From Valencia hispanica (lineage: Eukaryota; Chordata; Actinopteri; Cyprinodontiformes; Valenciidae): a DNA stretch of 64,000 nt. Made by a program: the position numbers and the translations under genes. The DNA lies in NCBI GenBank assembly GCA_963556495.2, contig OY747715.1:16086239-16150238 (forward strand), read 5' to 3'. Shown here piece after piece: positions 55,201 to 64,000 of this stretch. A model generated the notes under the pieces. It was not told the origin of the DNA. It did not search any database and was given only the letters and a program-made list of their open reading frames with translations. How positions within the stretch are numbered: position 1 is the first letter of the stretch; every line of letters starts with the position of its first letter.

Positions 55201-58200
55201 CAAACTGTTGCAGCAACAAAAAATAGATGATTTCAGTTTTACATGCAAAACAACGTAATTTTGCCCCCCCCCCCAAATCTACAAATCTGATGAAGGATGA
55301 AGATTTTCCCAGGTCCTGTCAGGACATCAAGTATAGACACTGTGCATCTGCTGTGCCTCGCTAGTCGTACAGTTTCCATGTACTTCTAAGAAGAACGTTA
55401 TAATCCTAACAGTAATTTTGAAGAATAATGACAAACTGACATGCTTTCAATACATTTTTTTCAGATCAGAATTATTTCCAATTAAAATGTCCTATTATAT
55501 GCACAACGTCGCGTGAGGGCTGGGGATACACAATGTATGAATGGATGGCTGTGTAACTATATGTAGAATGCAAACTCAAATTAATGAAATAAATGTACAC
55601 TTTGGTTGAATTTACACAGTTGTACAAGAAACTCCAAGGCGGTTGTTTGGAATATTATAATAAAGCAAGGTCATATATGTACAACAGCACAGCACAAAAG
55701 AGGCAATTATACCTGCAACTGATCTTTTGTACCGGCTTGTAGATATGGGAAATCACCTAAGCAAGCAGGCTGAAAACCTCTTTTATCTCCACTTGTTTCA
55801 TGAGGCCTCTCCCCTTCCTATAGAAAAAAAGATACGGACTCCCTCGTTCTCCCACACTTAATCTCACAATTTTTTTCCCCATCCATAAATCATCTAGTTG
55901 GAGAAGAGGAGATACAGCTAGAGTGTCTGAGATGTTACATCACTGTGACGCCCACAAAACACCCACAGTCACAGAGTGGAGTTTCAGGGGCATATCTGAA
56001 GCAGTTCACCCAGAACAACAACAGATTTCCTTCATGAAGCGCACACCACAATGACCTTAATCGAGCCCCTTTTCAAGCGGGGAGGTTGAATATTCCCCAG
56101 AGTCACAACTCTGTCATCACTTTTTTACCTCTGATCGGAGATTTAAATCAAGCAAACAAGTTCAGTGGTTGGAGCAGAGATTAGGATTTGTATGTCTTTT
56201 TAAGGCCTTTAGCGCGAACGCAGATGCTCACCTGAGGTCCAGTCTCCGGGTGTGGTGTAGGTACAGCCAGCCGTGCACTCCGTTTGTCCATATGCTTCAT
56301 ATACCTTCACAGAAACATAGGAAATGCAAAATAAAAGGGAAGTGTGAACAGTCTTCCGATTTTTGTACAGTTTTGATGCGCTGTGTAGATTAGGTTCACA
56401 TTAATAAAGTGTGTCTGTGGAAGATCTACATTGTCGTGGTAAACAGTGTGGGTCAGTATGTGCTGCAGAACCCAGACTGACGAGTTTTTCTTTTTTTCTG
56501 CCTTGACTAAACATTTGGCCCCTAATCTCTCCAACATTGACCACCTTCTGCACCACTGTGTTATCAGGTAATCTTTAACTATGTCTGACGGGTTCAGTAA
56601 ATATAAAATACGTATGGCATGTGTGTGTTTGTCAGGGTGTGTCTCACCTGGCAACCTAGAGCGGCTCTGAGGAAACTCAGGACAGATGGTGAGGTAGGAG
56701 CTGCTCCTGTTATAATCATCCTTAGCCTTCCTCCCAGGCTGGCCTGTACCAATATGAAACAGATTATTGAGACTGCGGAACCTTAATGCTGTTTGTAAAA
56801 TAGATATTATGCTGAAATTTAGGATAATAGCTAAAAAAAACAACACCGATTGAAACAATTTTATTAAAATCTATCTTCTTTTAAAAAATATTCAATTTCA
56901 TAGCCCCAAATTTCAGGTTCAAACTCTAAAGTACTTCAGTACCCTCCACACTGATTGACATTAGATCAGCCTTAGTCACAAGACTCTTGCAACCTCTAAC
57001 AGATTTTCTTCCAATGATTGCCCTGTATTTGGTTCCATCCACCTTCACATCAACTCTGACCAGCTTTCACTGTTGAAAGTAAAGATAAGTATCACCACAG
57101 CATGATGCTGCCATTGCCATGTTTCACAGTGAGGATGCTATCAGTCATATTTATACTAAAGTAAAACAGTAAGTCCCTAATAACCGATTAAAATTTCATG
57201 AAAAAGTCCAATTAGCTTTAGAAAGTAAAGTATACATTAAAAATGGTTCAATTACTTTTATTTTAGAAGAATTGGTAAATGTCACTAATTCATGCACTAA
57301 TGACATTGTAAAAACAATAATTTCCAAATGTAAGATTTTTTTCTTCAGTGAATAAATATGCCATTATGAAATTATGCTAATGGATAAAAGTTCTTAAACC
57401 ATCTTTACCAGACCATGACCAGGGGTGTCAATATGTGGAAGGCACCGTTTAAGGTTCAATACAAAGATGTTGCCTGTCCTCATTACACTTTCTAGATGCT
57501 ACTCTGAAATTTAAAGGATTTCAGGGAACTGTTTCAGGGCAACTCCAAAGGTTTGTGGGTTATAGACCCTTAAAGAACCCTTTTTATTTATTTATCTTAG
57601 TTTCATTCTTACTCACTGGAGAGGTTAGCTACAAGCTGCCATGTCAGCACTCTGCTTAAGGTAATCACACAGTATTTACCTGAATCTTACTGAAGAAGAT
57701 TTTGTCCCAGATGCTGTCACTCCGAATGATACCTCTGCTGACCTCAGCCCCTTTTCTCTTGGCTGCGAAGTTAAGCAACCAGCGCTTCAGTGGGGTGTTT
57801 GCCTGGCTGAAAATCTGAAAATGAAAGACACATTTTCCGCTGGGTGCAGCCCAAATGTTATTCCATTGGTTGATACAGTGCAAATAGAGTTACCAAAGAC
57901 CGATCCAAGTATTACTTGTCCTAAGCTTTAAATAAACTTTCCATGTCTGTTCATCTCACCTTGTCGTACATGCGGTTGAGCAGCCGAGGCACTACGGGGA
58001 AAATGGTTGGCCGCAGGGCCTTCATATCATCCGACAGGAGCCGGATGTCTCCCTGATAGAACCCGATCCGACCTCCATGGCAGTAGACCACATTCTGCAG
58101 GGGTAGACAAAGCAAACGGTTACCCTAAAGATCAGCTATCTGTAAAACGAAATCCTGTCGTTTTTCAATATGCAGCAATGGAAGTCTTTTTTCACAATAT

Positions 58201-61200
58201 TACTGAAAAAGATGATAAAATGAATGGTACCAAATACATAGCTCTGTAAAAGTATTCACACAACTTGAACTCAATGTATTTTATTCAGACTGAGTTAAAA
58301 CAATTTAAACTAAGTAGGAAGAAAGAAAGAAGAAAGAACAATTTAAGAACAATACATTCAATTTATGTTTGTAAATAAAAATCTGCAAATCTGACCAGCT
58401 TCACTGTCCCTGCTGAAGAAACGCATCCCCACCGCATTATACTGTCACCACCATGTTTTACAGTGGGAATTGTTTGTGTTCCATCTCCCCATTAAGCTCA
58501 TGGCACAGTTTCTCCCATCTGTGGATTTTTGCAGCTCCTCCAAGAATACCATGGGCATCAAGATGGCATCTCTGATAAAGGCTTTCCAGGGATGGCCTGT
58601 TGGTAGGTTTGCAGTTTTGGCAAATTTCTTTCCATTTTCCTGAGACAATGTTTTATAACCTAACCCTACTTAGCCACAACTTTCTCCCTGACATGTCAGC
58701 TGTGTTTCTTGGTTTTCATGATGCTCTTTGTTCACTGGTGTTCTCTAACAAACATTTGAGGCCTTGTCTGAGCAGGTACACTGATGCTGAGATTAAAATG
58801 CACAAAGGTAAACTCTATTTACTAGCTGGGTTATTTCTGAGGGCAGTTGGCTGCAGTGGATTTCATTTAGTGGTGTAAGCCTTAAGAGGGCTGAATACAT
58901 AATGAAACTTTACAAATTTAGAAAACCATTTGGAAAACCAATGAATCATTTTTTACCCACCTCAAAATTATTTGCTTCGTGTTGGTTGTATCACATAAAA
59001 TAACACTCAAAACACAGTGAAGCTTGTGAAAACACATTAAGAAAACCAAAGAGAACCTCATTACTTCTGATAAACCTACTTGGACATTCACACAGATGCC
59101 AGTTTATGCTTAGGTCATCATGGTCATCGTAAATGTCATGGCTTTGATTACCACACTCACAAGTTTCATGGCCTTTTGTCAGAAGAGGAACCGAACCGTA
59201 ACATGCTGTTTCAGTAGTGTTATCACTATATCTGTGTAAAGGACTCTGCTCTGTTAATGTATTATTATTGTAAATCTAAGTCACAATGAGGAACTTTTGT
59301 ACACGTGGAAATTTTATGAATAAGATTTACTGAAAATCAAGTGCAGGGGGCCCCAACCCCAGTCCTCAGGGCCCACTGTCCTGTATGTTTTTGGTGAGTC
59401 TTTATTGAGTTAAGTCAGTAGTGCAACCATATATTAAGTATCTATTAGAAGGAGGAGCCCAGTAGAGTAAAAATAAATGGTAAAACTACAATATGAAACA
59501 AAGAATTACTAATTTTGTATTATTTTACAGGGAAATTAATGCAATCTTATCAAAAAATACTTTAATATACTGTTAAATCTAACAATATTTATATCCCTGG
59601 TAGATTCGGGTTTAAAGCAATCTTTATTTCATCAACATGTTTCTTATGACTGAAAGCAGCTGCAGTGGCGAGAAGGTTAATACCCCAATAACACTTAGTT
59701 CTTAAGGGTGGGCTCATGGACTCCTGAGGGTCACAGGTACCTACTCCAGGCAGCAGGGCCCCAGGCACCCCCACAGGGTAGCCGAAGCCAGAAGCGCAGG
59801 GCACTGAGGCCCCTAACTTGCCAGGCAGGCTTGGGCCTACCTGGCAAGGCAACTAGGCGTCAGATGGACAGAGGGAGGGCCATGTGCAATCCCACCTGAA
59901 CGAGACAGCCCAAGGATGGTCAGGAAGATTACTTTAAGAAGAACAGGTCTGAATCATAGAGCACTGACTAATACATTTTCATTTCTAAAGTGCAGGGTCC
60001 CAGTCTCACTTAATTTTTGCATTGCTTTCCAGGGTTTAATTCAGCCAACCCAAATAATTAATCTGTCAATAACATAAATGCAAATACTACAAACACCTAA
60101 CTTGTCCAGCTGGAGCTGCACAGTAGATAGCTTGCAGAAAACAGGTCCTGGGTTCAAATAAAAGCCTGGGGTCTTTCTGCATGGATTTTACATGTTCTCC
60201 CTGTGCAAGAGTTGGTTCCTTCCATGTGCATCGGCTTCGTCCCACAATCTAAAAACATGATTGTTAGGTTAATTGGTCTCTCTAAATTGTCAATAGGTGT
60301 GAGTGTGCTTGATTATTTGTCCTTTTTTGTCTCTGTGTTGCCCTGTGATGGACTGGCAACCTATCCAGGGTGTACCCTGCCTCACGCCCATTGACTGCTG
60401 GAGATAGGCACCAGCGCCCCTTCCCTCGACCCTGCAAGGATAAGCGGGTTTAGATAACGGACAGATGGAACTTCTCAAACCACTTTAAAATAGTATGTGA
60501 AACAAGCTCTGAAAGGCAGAAACTCAAATTAGCAGAACAGGAAGTCAGTCAGTAGTTGTAGAGGACCATTCAAACTGCTTTTCATTTCCCACTTTATGCA
60601 CTTAAAACAAACCCCTAACACACAATTATAGACTTATTTACAATTCTTCTGCATTTCATTAACAATTTAAATCTTGGCTTCAGTCAAAGAAAAAACCCAA
60701 CAAAACATGCAGCTTTTTTTTGGGCTTTTCAAGACACCTGAGGGCAAAGCACTGCGCAATGCTGCATGCTTGTGCGACATTGCTGAACTTGCTTTTATCG
60801 TGTGACCCGAAACACAGCTCTCTGGGGAAGTTAGGTGGTTTCCTGTGTCTAGGTCTCACGCCTCTGACACCACTCCTGTGCAGCGTGCAAACCAACCTCA
60901 GACGAATGCTGCACAAATTGTTCACAATCATAAATAACACACACTCCTTTATATTGCCAAAAAAAAAGTAATCTCGGATTAACACAGGATTAAAAAAAAC
61001 TTCCTTAAATTCCAGAAGTAATAAAAAATGGCTAATAGGAAAGGTAAAACAACATGGTTTTAAACCATTATTGTAACTGATTCATGTCTTGGTGTGTCAC
61101 TGCCTGATTACTGTTAAGTGATGCAATGTGGTCAAATACAAACCCAGAAATGTGGATTGGCATACAGTCTCAGATGTTACCTACAGTATAGCCTGTTGTC

Positions 61201-62866
61201 TCTTTTTGATGTCTGGATTTACTCTGTTTGCTGTCAGCAGTCAGGTCAACGCCTTAGATAAGAAGTCAAACCCAAAGAGCAACAAGTAAGAGACATTTTC
61301 TGTCTCATGCTAACATGTTGACTTACTGTATGTAACCAGCTCAGCTTTTCAAAAAAACCCTGCTAAACCAGTTATCTTTTCCTAGCTGTTAATAACGAGC
61401 CATTAAGGGTGATGACAGCCAAACAAAGCACCAAAATGTTCACTGTACAGAATGGCTTGGTATAATTTGAGAGTTGCAAATATCCAATAAAGCTCTGTTC
61501 AATTAATCATCCCAAAATGTCAAGAGAATTGTACAAATGCATATCTACCAAGGCACCTAAATCTGGGAGAAGCAGCAGAAATCTACAGATCGAGTGAAAG
61601 AATCTATTGAAAACTAGCAGTCATGTACTTCACAAATATATTCTTTAAAAAATTAGCAAGAAAAAAGCCATCAGAAGTCCCCATTTCTAATTTAACACAA
61701 AGCATGTAGGGGACACAAAAACACATGAATGAAGATGCTTTGACTCATATAGTTTTGTCATATGACAAAAGTTGAACTTCTTGGCATATATGCAAATAAT
61801 GGTTATGTTAAATGCAAAGCAATACAAGAAGAAAATCTGTTAAGAAGCTGCGAAAAACTTGATACTGGGATGGATGTTCGCTTTCAAGCAGAAAAAAACT
61901 ATATAGAATATACAGTGATTAGAGGAAAATGTTCTAAAAATATTAACACTCTGACTGGCAGAGGTTTTGTTGTCATTTAACTGATTTAAAGTGATTACTG
62001 CATCGGACTGTTTATAACAAATAAGTCATTTAGAACTTTGTGAGCCGGATGGGACACTGGATTCAGTTTGGGCAGAATATGGCCCAGGTAATAATTGTAG
62101 AACTGGAAGACTGAGTAAACAGATATAAGATTGATAAGGTTCTGTCAGAGATTCAGCCCTAATCAGTCATTTTATAGGCATTTATAGCATTGATAAAGAA
62201 GGCTGATTCTGTTCTTGGCAGTACTGTGGAACCATTGGAGATGATGATGCAAAGAAGGATTCTTCATCAAATAAAAAAAATTATGGACAACACTGAGCAT
62301 CCTCTTCATGAGACAGTCATACAACAACAGAGCGTCTTCAGTCGGAGGCTTCTTCAGTTTCGCTGCAATACAGACCACTACAGGGAATCCTTCCTGTCCA
62401 CAGCTATCATCATCTACAACAACTCCTTAAAGAATTAAGTATATGAGCTACAACAACACTTAATTTCCCTCTGGGACCAATAAAGTATTTTTGAATTTGA
62501 ATTTACGTTTTTCTAAAGGTCGGAAGTGTATTAAAGAAAAAATGCAACAACTGTTCACTTTCTGGATGGCGCATGTATGACCCATCTCCAACCAGTGAGC
62601 AATGGATGGAAATCACTGGAATTCTTCCACGTTTTCCAAGCTACAATAGTCTGGCAAAAACAGTGACTAAAGTTGAAACTGAAAACTAACGGGGTTTTTT
62701 AAGTAGCCCAGAAGCAGCATTTGCTGTTGTGTATCCATCTATTGTCTATACCCACTTATTCTCGCAGGGTTGCAAGGGAGATTGCTCCTATCTTAAGTGG
62801 TCATTGGGTGCAAGGCGGGTTACACCATTAACAAGTTGCTAGTCCATCACAGAGACACACAACCAT

Positions 62867-62909
<43 letters not shown>

Positions 62910-63947
62910 CACACCCACCCACACACACACACACACACTCACCTAAGGGCATTTTAGAGAGACCAAGCTAACAGTCGTGTTTTTAAATTGTGGGAGGAAG
63001 CCGGAGTACCTGGAGAGAATCCATGCACGCACAGAAAGAACATGCGATCTCCATGCATAAAGACCCCAGGACCTTCTTGTGGTAAGGCAACACTGCTACA
63101 AACTGCACCACTGTACAACCCTCTTTACAACAGAGTTCGCTAATCTAAAAAAATAGAACAATATTCCAACCTTTACAGCTATTTCTACATCAATATTGAA
63201 AAACAAAGCATACCCTTCAAAAATTGTGTTTAAATAATATACATGTTTTACAGCATTGATTTAAAATACATGAGTTTAAACAGTGTGACTCCTTCTAATT
63301 AAAGTACTTGGGCCTCTCCAGTGCAATGCTGTATGTCTTTGCATGTGTGTGAGTGTGTGTGTGTATGCTCTTCTATAGACATTAAAATTATGTAATCTGT
63401 CTTCCTGGGTGTACAAACCACACGTGTGGCAGTTATCCTGAAAGCTGGAAAGCAAAACTTAAGAAGGAAAGGAAAAAAGGAGTGTCAAGCTTCTTAGTCC
63501 CACCTCCACATGGAGCTGTGAAGACCCACCTTCCATTTAAAACATTCTTCCTACGCCCACGCTAACATCCTGAAACTCCCACACAACCAATGCATTCCCG
63601 ATCTCGGGGACAGCCCATTTACCTCAATTAGTCTCTCAAACATGTGAGCCAGCGGCAGGAAGGAGATGAGGCAATCGTCTTGGTTTGGAAAAATTACTTT
63701 CTGCAGGACACAAGGAAGGAAGGAATTAGATGACCTTCCTGTGATACTTTCCAACAGTATCAAGATTAAAAATGAGCTATTTAAAAAAAGCAAATGATTC
63801 ACCCCTGTTTAACAAACACATTTTGACTCTCTGGATTAGACTAACAAAGCAAAGAGGAAAGAGAACAACTTACATCTGTGACTTTAAGAAATCCTGCGAA
63901 ATCTGCCACTACATTTCCATGGGTGAGCATAACGCCCTTGGGGTTTC
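52152..63947 (-). CDS. acsl6: Long-chain acyl-CoA synthetase 6, 3' part (last 12 coding exons)
   Basis: ACSL enzymes join long-chain fatty acids to CoA using ATP via an acyl-AMP intermediate, at ER, mitochondrial or plasma membranes. Visible exons: 63947-63874, 63700-63623, 58094-57960, 57814-57680, 56743-56648, 56304-56232, 54840-54752, 54583-54467, 54330-54187, 53988-53887, 53800-53729, 52292-52152. All phases agree; 1256 nt or 417 residues are seen of about 700. Motifs: [12 protein letters not shown] (end of the P-loop motif), [11 protein letters not shown] (ATP/AMP signature), [12 protein letters not shown] and [12 protein letters not shown] (adenylate and fatty-acid signature). The end is a lysine-rich helix ([16 protein letters not shown]). 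Residues such as VVYCHGG and DMKALRPT, plus synteny, favour ACSL6 over ACSL1. The 5' half, with any membrane anchor, is beyond position 64000. Confidence 0.9.
52840..53690 (+). mobile_element. Decayed Tc1-family remnant in last acsl6 intron
   Basis: Plus-strand text such as GACAATGACACCAAACACAT, AAAACTGGTTTT and TTTAAATGAACTCTAAACATC resembles the 3' half of a fish Tc1-family transposase gene. Upstream, AGATGGAAGGAAGATTGTAT may be its 5' side. Stops interrupt it throughout and boundaries are approximate. Confidence 0.45.
53729..53800 (-). CDS. acsl6: acsl6 exon
   Basis: 24 codons. Reads [20 protein letters not shown] then SFEQ. The donor is GTAAGG. Confidence 0.93.
53887..53988 (-). CDS. acsl6: acsl6 exon
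   Basis: 34 codons. Reads [20 protein letters not shown] and [10 protein letters not shown]. The donor is GTAGGT. Confidence 0.94.
54187..54330 (-). CDS. acsl6: acsl6 exon, hinge and C-terminal domain start
   Basis: 48 codons. Reads [20 protein letters not shown] and [12 protein letters not shown]. The DRKK segment is the hinge between domains. Confidence 0.95.
54467..54583 (-). CDS. acsl6: acsl6 exon, FACS signature
   Basis: 39 codons. Reads [18 protein letters not shown] and [16 protein letters not shown]. The conserved Asp of TGD contacts ATP ribose in the family. The donor is taken as GTGCGT so that the next exon stays in phase. Confidence 0.92.
54752..54840 (-). CDS. acsl6: acsl6 exon
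   Basis: Reads [20 protein letters not shown] and ASKGEGE. The acceptor is ATTAATAG and the donor GTATG. Confidence 0.93.
54841..56231 (-). other. acsl6 intron, no genes recognised
   Basis: A 1.4-kb intron. A short C run lies at 55264-55274. No TE boundary was recognised. Confidence 0.7.
56232..56304 (-). CDS. acsl6: acsl6 exon, ATP/AMP motif
   Basis: Reads [20 protein letters not shown] and DWTS. The YGQTE block is the adenylate-forming signature. The donor is GTGAG. Confidence 0.95.
56648..56743 (-). CDS. acsl6: acsl6 exon
   Basis: 32 codons. Reads [20 protein letters not shown] and FLRAALGCQ. Contains the conserved TGAAP strand. Confidence 0.94.
56990..57160 (+). mobile_element. Tc1-like fragment
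   Basis: Text such as TTTTCTTCCAATGATTGCCC, GGTTCCATCCACCTTCACAT and GCATGATGCTGCCATTGCCA matches the complement of fish Tc1 transposase sequence. It is a short piece with no ends, in the intron 56744-57679. Confidence 0.65.
57680..57814 (-). CDS. acsl6: acsl6 exon
   Basis: 45 codons. Reads [20 protein letters not shown] and [12 protein letters not shown]. The donor is GTAAAT. Confidence 0.95.
57960..58094 (-). CDS. acsl6: acsl6 exon
   Basis: 45 codons. Reads [20 protein letters not shown] and [18 protein letters not shown]. The acceptor is CTGCAG and the donor GTGAGA. Confidence 0.95.
58236..59040 (-). mobile_element. Decayed, internally deleted Tc1-like element
   Basis: The left end resembles a Tc1 inverted repeat (CTGTAAAAGTATTCACACAA). 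The next segment, CCTGCTGAAGAAACGCATCC to CACCACCATGTTTTACAGTG, is a complement of the transposase catalytic part. Then 58445-58648 (minus) carries the second DNA-binding region ([19 protein letters not shown]). The middle is missing and frames are broken. The right end is near GGTTGTATCACATAAAATAA. Confidence 0.7.
59341..59395 (+). repeat. Short scrap of a common fish interspersed repeat
   Basis: CCCCAACCCCAGTCCTCAGG and CCTGTATGTTTT resemble the start of a widespread teleost non-autonomous element. It is only about 55 bp; low certainty. Confidence 0.35.
59690..59945. other. GC-rich block of unknown nature
   Basis: About 250 bp, distinctly richer in G and C than the surrounding intron, with repeated CAGG/CCTGG words. 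There is no splice-bounded exon in phase with acsl6 and no terminal repeats were seen. Confidence 0.5.
60100..60480 (+). repeat. Common teleost interspersed repeat (SINE-like), plus copy
   Basis: Recognisable by GGTCCTGGGTTCAAATAAA, GCCTGGGGTCTTTCTGCATG, CATGTTCTCCCTGTG, GATGGACTGGCAACCTATCC and AGGGTGTACCCTGCCTCACG, ending GGATAAGCGGGTTTAGATAA and GGACAGATGGA. This repeat occurs all over teleost genomes; its formal class is not settled from sequence alone. Confidence 0.75.
62085..62510 (+). mobile_element. Non-LTR retrotransposon 3' end
   Basis: A plus frame at 62190-62438 reads [20 protein letters not shown] and [13 protein letters not shown], matching the C-terminal tail of fish LINE ORF2 proteins. 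The 3'UTR follows with TTTCCCTCTGGGACCAATAA and a GAATTTGAATTT tail. It is 5'-truncated, lacking RT and endonuclease. Confidence 0.7.
62725..63120 (-). repeat. Common teleost interspersed repeat, minus copy with CA microsatellite
   Basis: The reverse complement of the repeat at 60100-60480: CCATCTATTGTCTATACCCA at its tail end, GGGTGCAAGGCGGGTTACAC, then AATTGTGGGAGGAAGCCGGA and GACCCCAGGACCTTCTTGTG. A CA repeat has expanded inside it. Confidence 0.75.
62867..62939 (+). repeat. CA dinucleotide microsatellite
   Basis: About 70 bp of near-perfect CA units with a few CG and CC interruptions. Likely polymorphic. Confidence 0.95.
63623..63700 (-). CDS. acsl6: acsl6 gate-domain exon, F-type
   Basis: 26 whole codons, [20 protein letters not shown] then FERLIE. 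It matches the phenylalanine form of the mutually exclusive gate exons known in mammalian ACSL6 (ISFLPL versus ISYLPL). The donor is GTAAAT. Confidence 0.92.
63874..63947 (-). CDS. acsl6: acsl6 exon, P-loop motif end
   Basis: Reads [20 protein letters not shown] then LKVTD. The first two bases complete a glycine codon from the exon beyond the window. The donor is GTAAGT. Confidence 0.92.
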
Positions 63948-64000
63948 CTGAGTAAGAAGACACAATTGACAACAGAGGAATAATAAGTCATTCAAAGAAA

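Larger units (their letters stand above)
58095..63622 (-). other. Large acsl6 intron (5.5 kb)
   Basis: It holds a Tc1-like remnant, a GC-rich block, two inverted copies of one fish repeat, a CA microsatellite and a LINE 3' end. No second gate exon (ISYLPL type) was found by eye. About 61000-62080 appears unique. Confidence 0.7.

Noticed and set aside
61762..61980. 72-codon plus-strand frame in acsl6 intron
   Set aside because: No start context, splice edges or recognised motif; AT-rich chance frame.
1..64000. tRNA, rRNA, CRISPR arrays or bacterial-type operons
   Set aside because: None were recognised; sequence architecture is that of vertebrate intron-rich DNA.

Overview
This window is vertebrate nuclear DNA, almost certainly from a ray-finned (teleost) fish. 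It is AT-rich, its genes are split into short exons with GT-AG introns of 0.1-13 kb, and the introns carry fish-type repeats: Tc1-like elements, hAT and other MITEs, and remnants of L2 and RTE LINEs. There are no prokaryotic genes, CRISPR arrays or operons. I could not settle the species; the repeats suit a percomorph or cyprinodontiform fish, but that is an impression.

Three protein-coding genes lie on the minus strand, so each one reads from high to low coordinates. (1) fnip1 (folliculin-interacting protein 1) is complete: 18 coding exons from 40127 down to 690, with every splice phase consistent, giving 1237 residues. Intron 1 alone is 13.3 kb. (2) A seven-exon gene from 46528 down to 41333, 339 residues and also fully phase-consistent, is best explained as meikin (meiosis-specific kinetochore factor). 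This rests on its position between fnip1 and acsl6 and on its general character. (3) acsl6 (long-chain acyl-CoA synthetase) is partial: its last 12 coding exons lie from 63947 down to 52152 and its 5' half is beyond the window. The order and orientation FNIP1-MEIKIN-ACSL6 match human chromosome 5q31.

Layout: 1-689 is fnip1 3'UTR and flank. 690-40127 is fnip1, whose introns hold an L2 LINE fragment (about 5.55-6.91 kb), two nested MITEs (15.17-16.42 kb), a deleted hAT element with an 8-bp target duplication (19.66-20.86 kb), a deleted Tc1-like element with long inverted repeats (28.48-29.31 kb) and a TTAA-flanked MITE (37.90-38.32 kb). 40128-40650 is a compact fnip1 promoter with a CACGTG box, CCAAT boxes and a short upstream ORF. 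40676-46528 is meikin, with a Tc1 remnant that ends 10 bp from a splice donor and a 950-bp hAT MITE in intron 1. 46.87-49.54 kb is a decayed RTE-type LINE. 49.55-52.15 kb is acsl6 3'UTR and flank, with an exon-like series on the opposite strand. 52.15-64.0 kb is acsl6, with Tc1 remnants, an inverted pair of copies of one fish repeat, and a LINE 3' end.

The genes do not form a pathway: FNIP1 works with folliculin at the lysosome (Rag GTPase/AMPK signalling), MEIKIN at meiotic kinetochores, and ACSL6 activates fatty acids. Their proximity is inherited synteny. The least explained items are the fish meikin gene, the plus-strand exon-like series near 51.5-52.2 kb, and the apparent loss of the FEM1B-type cysteine motif from FNIP1.
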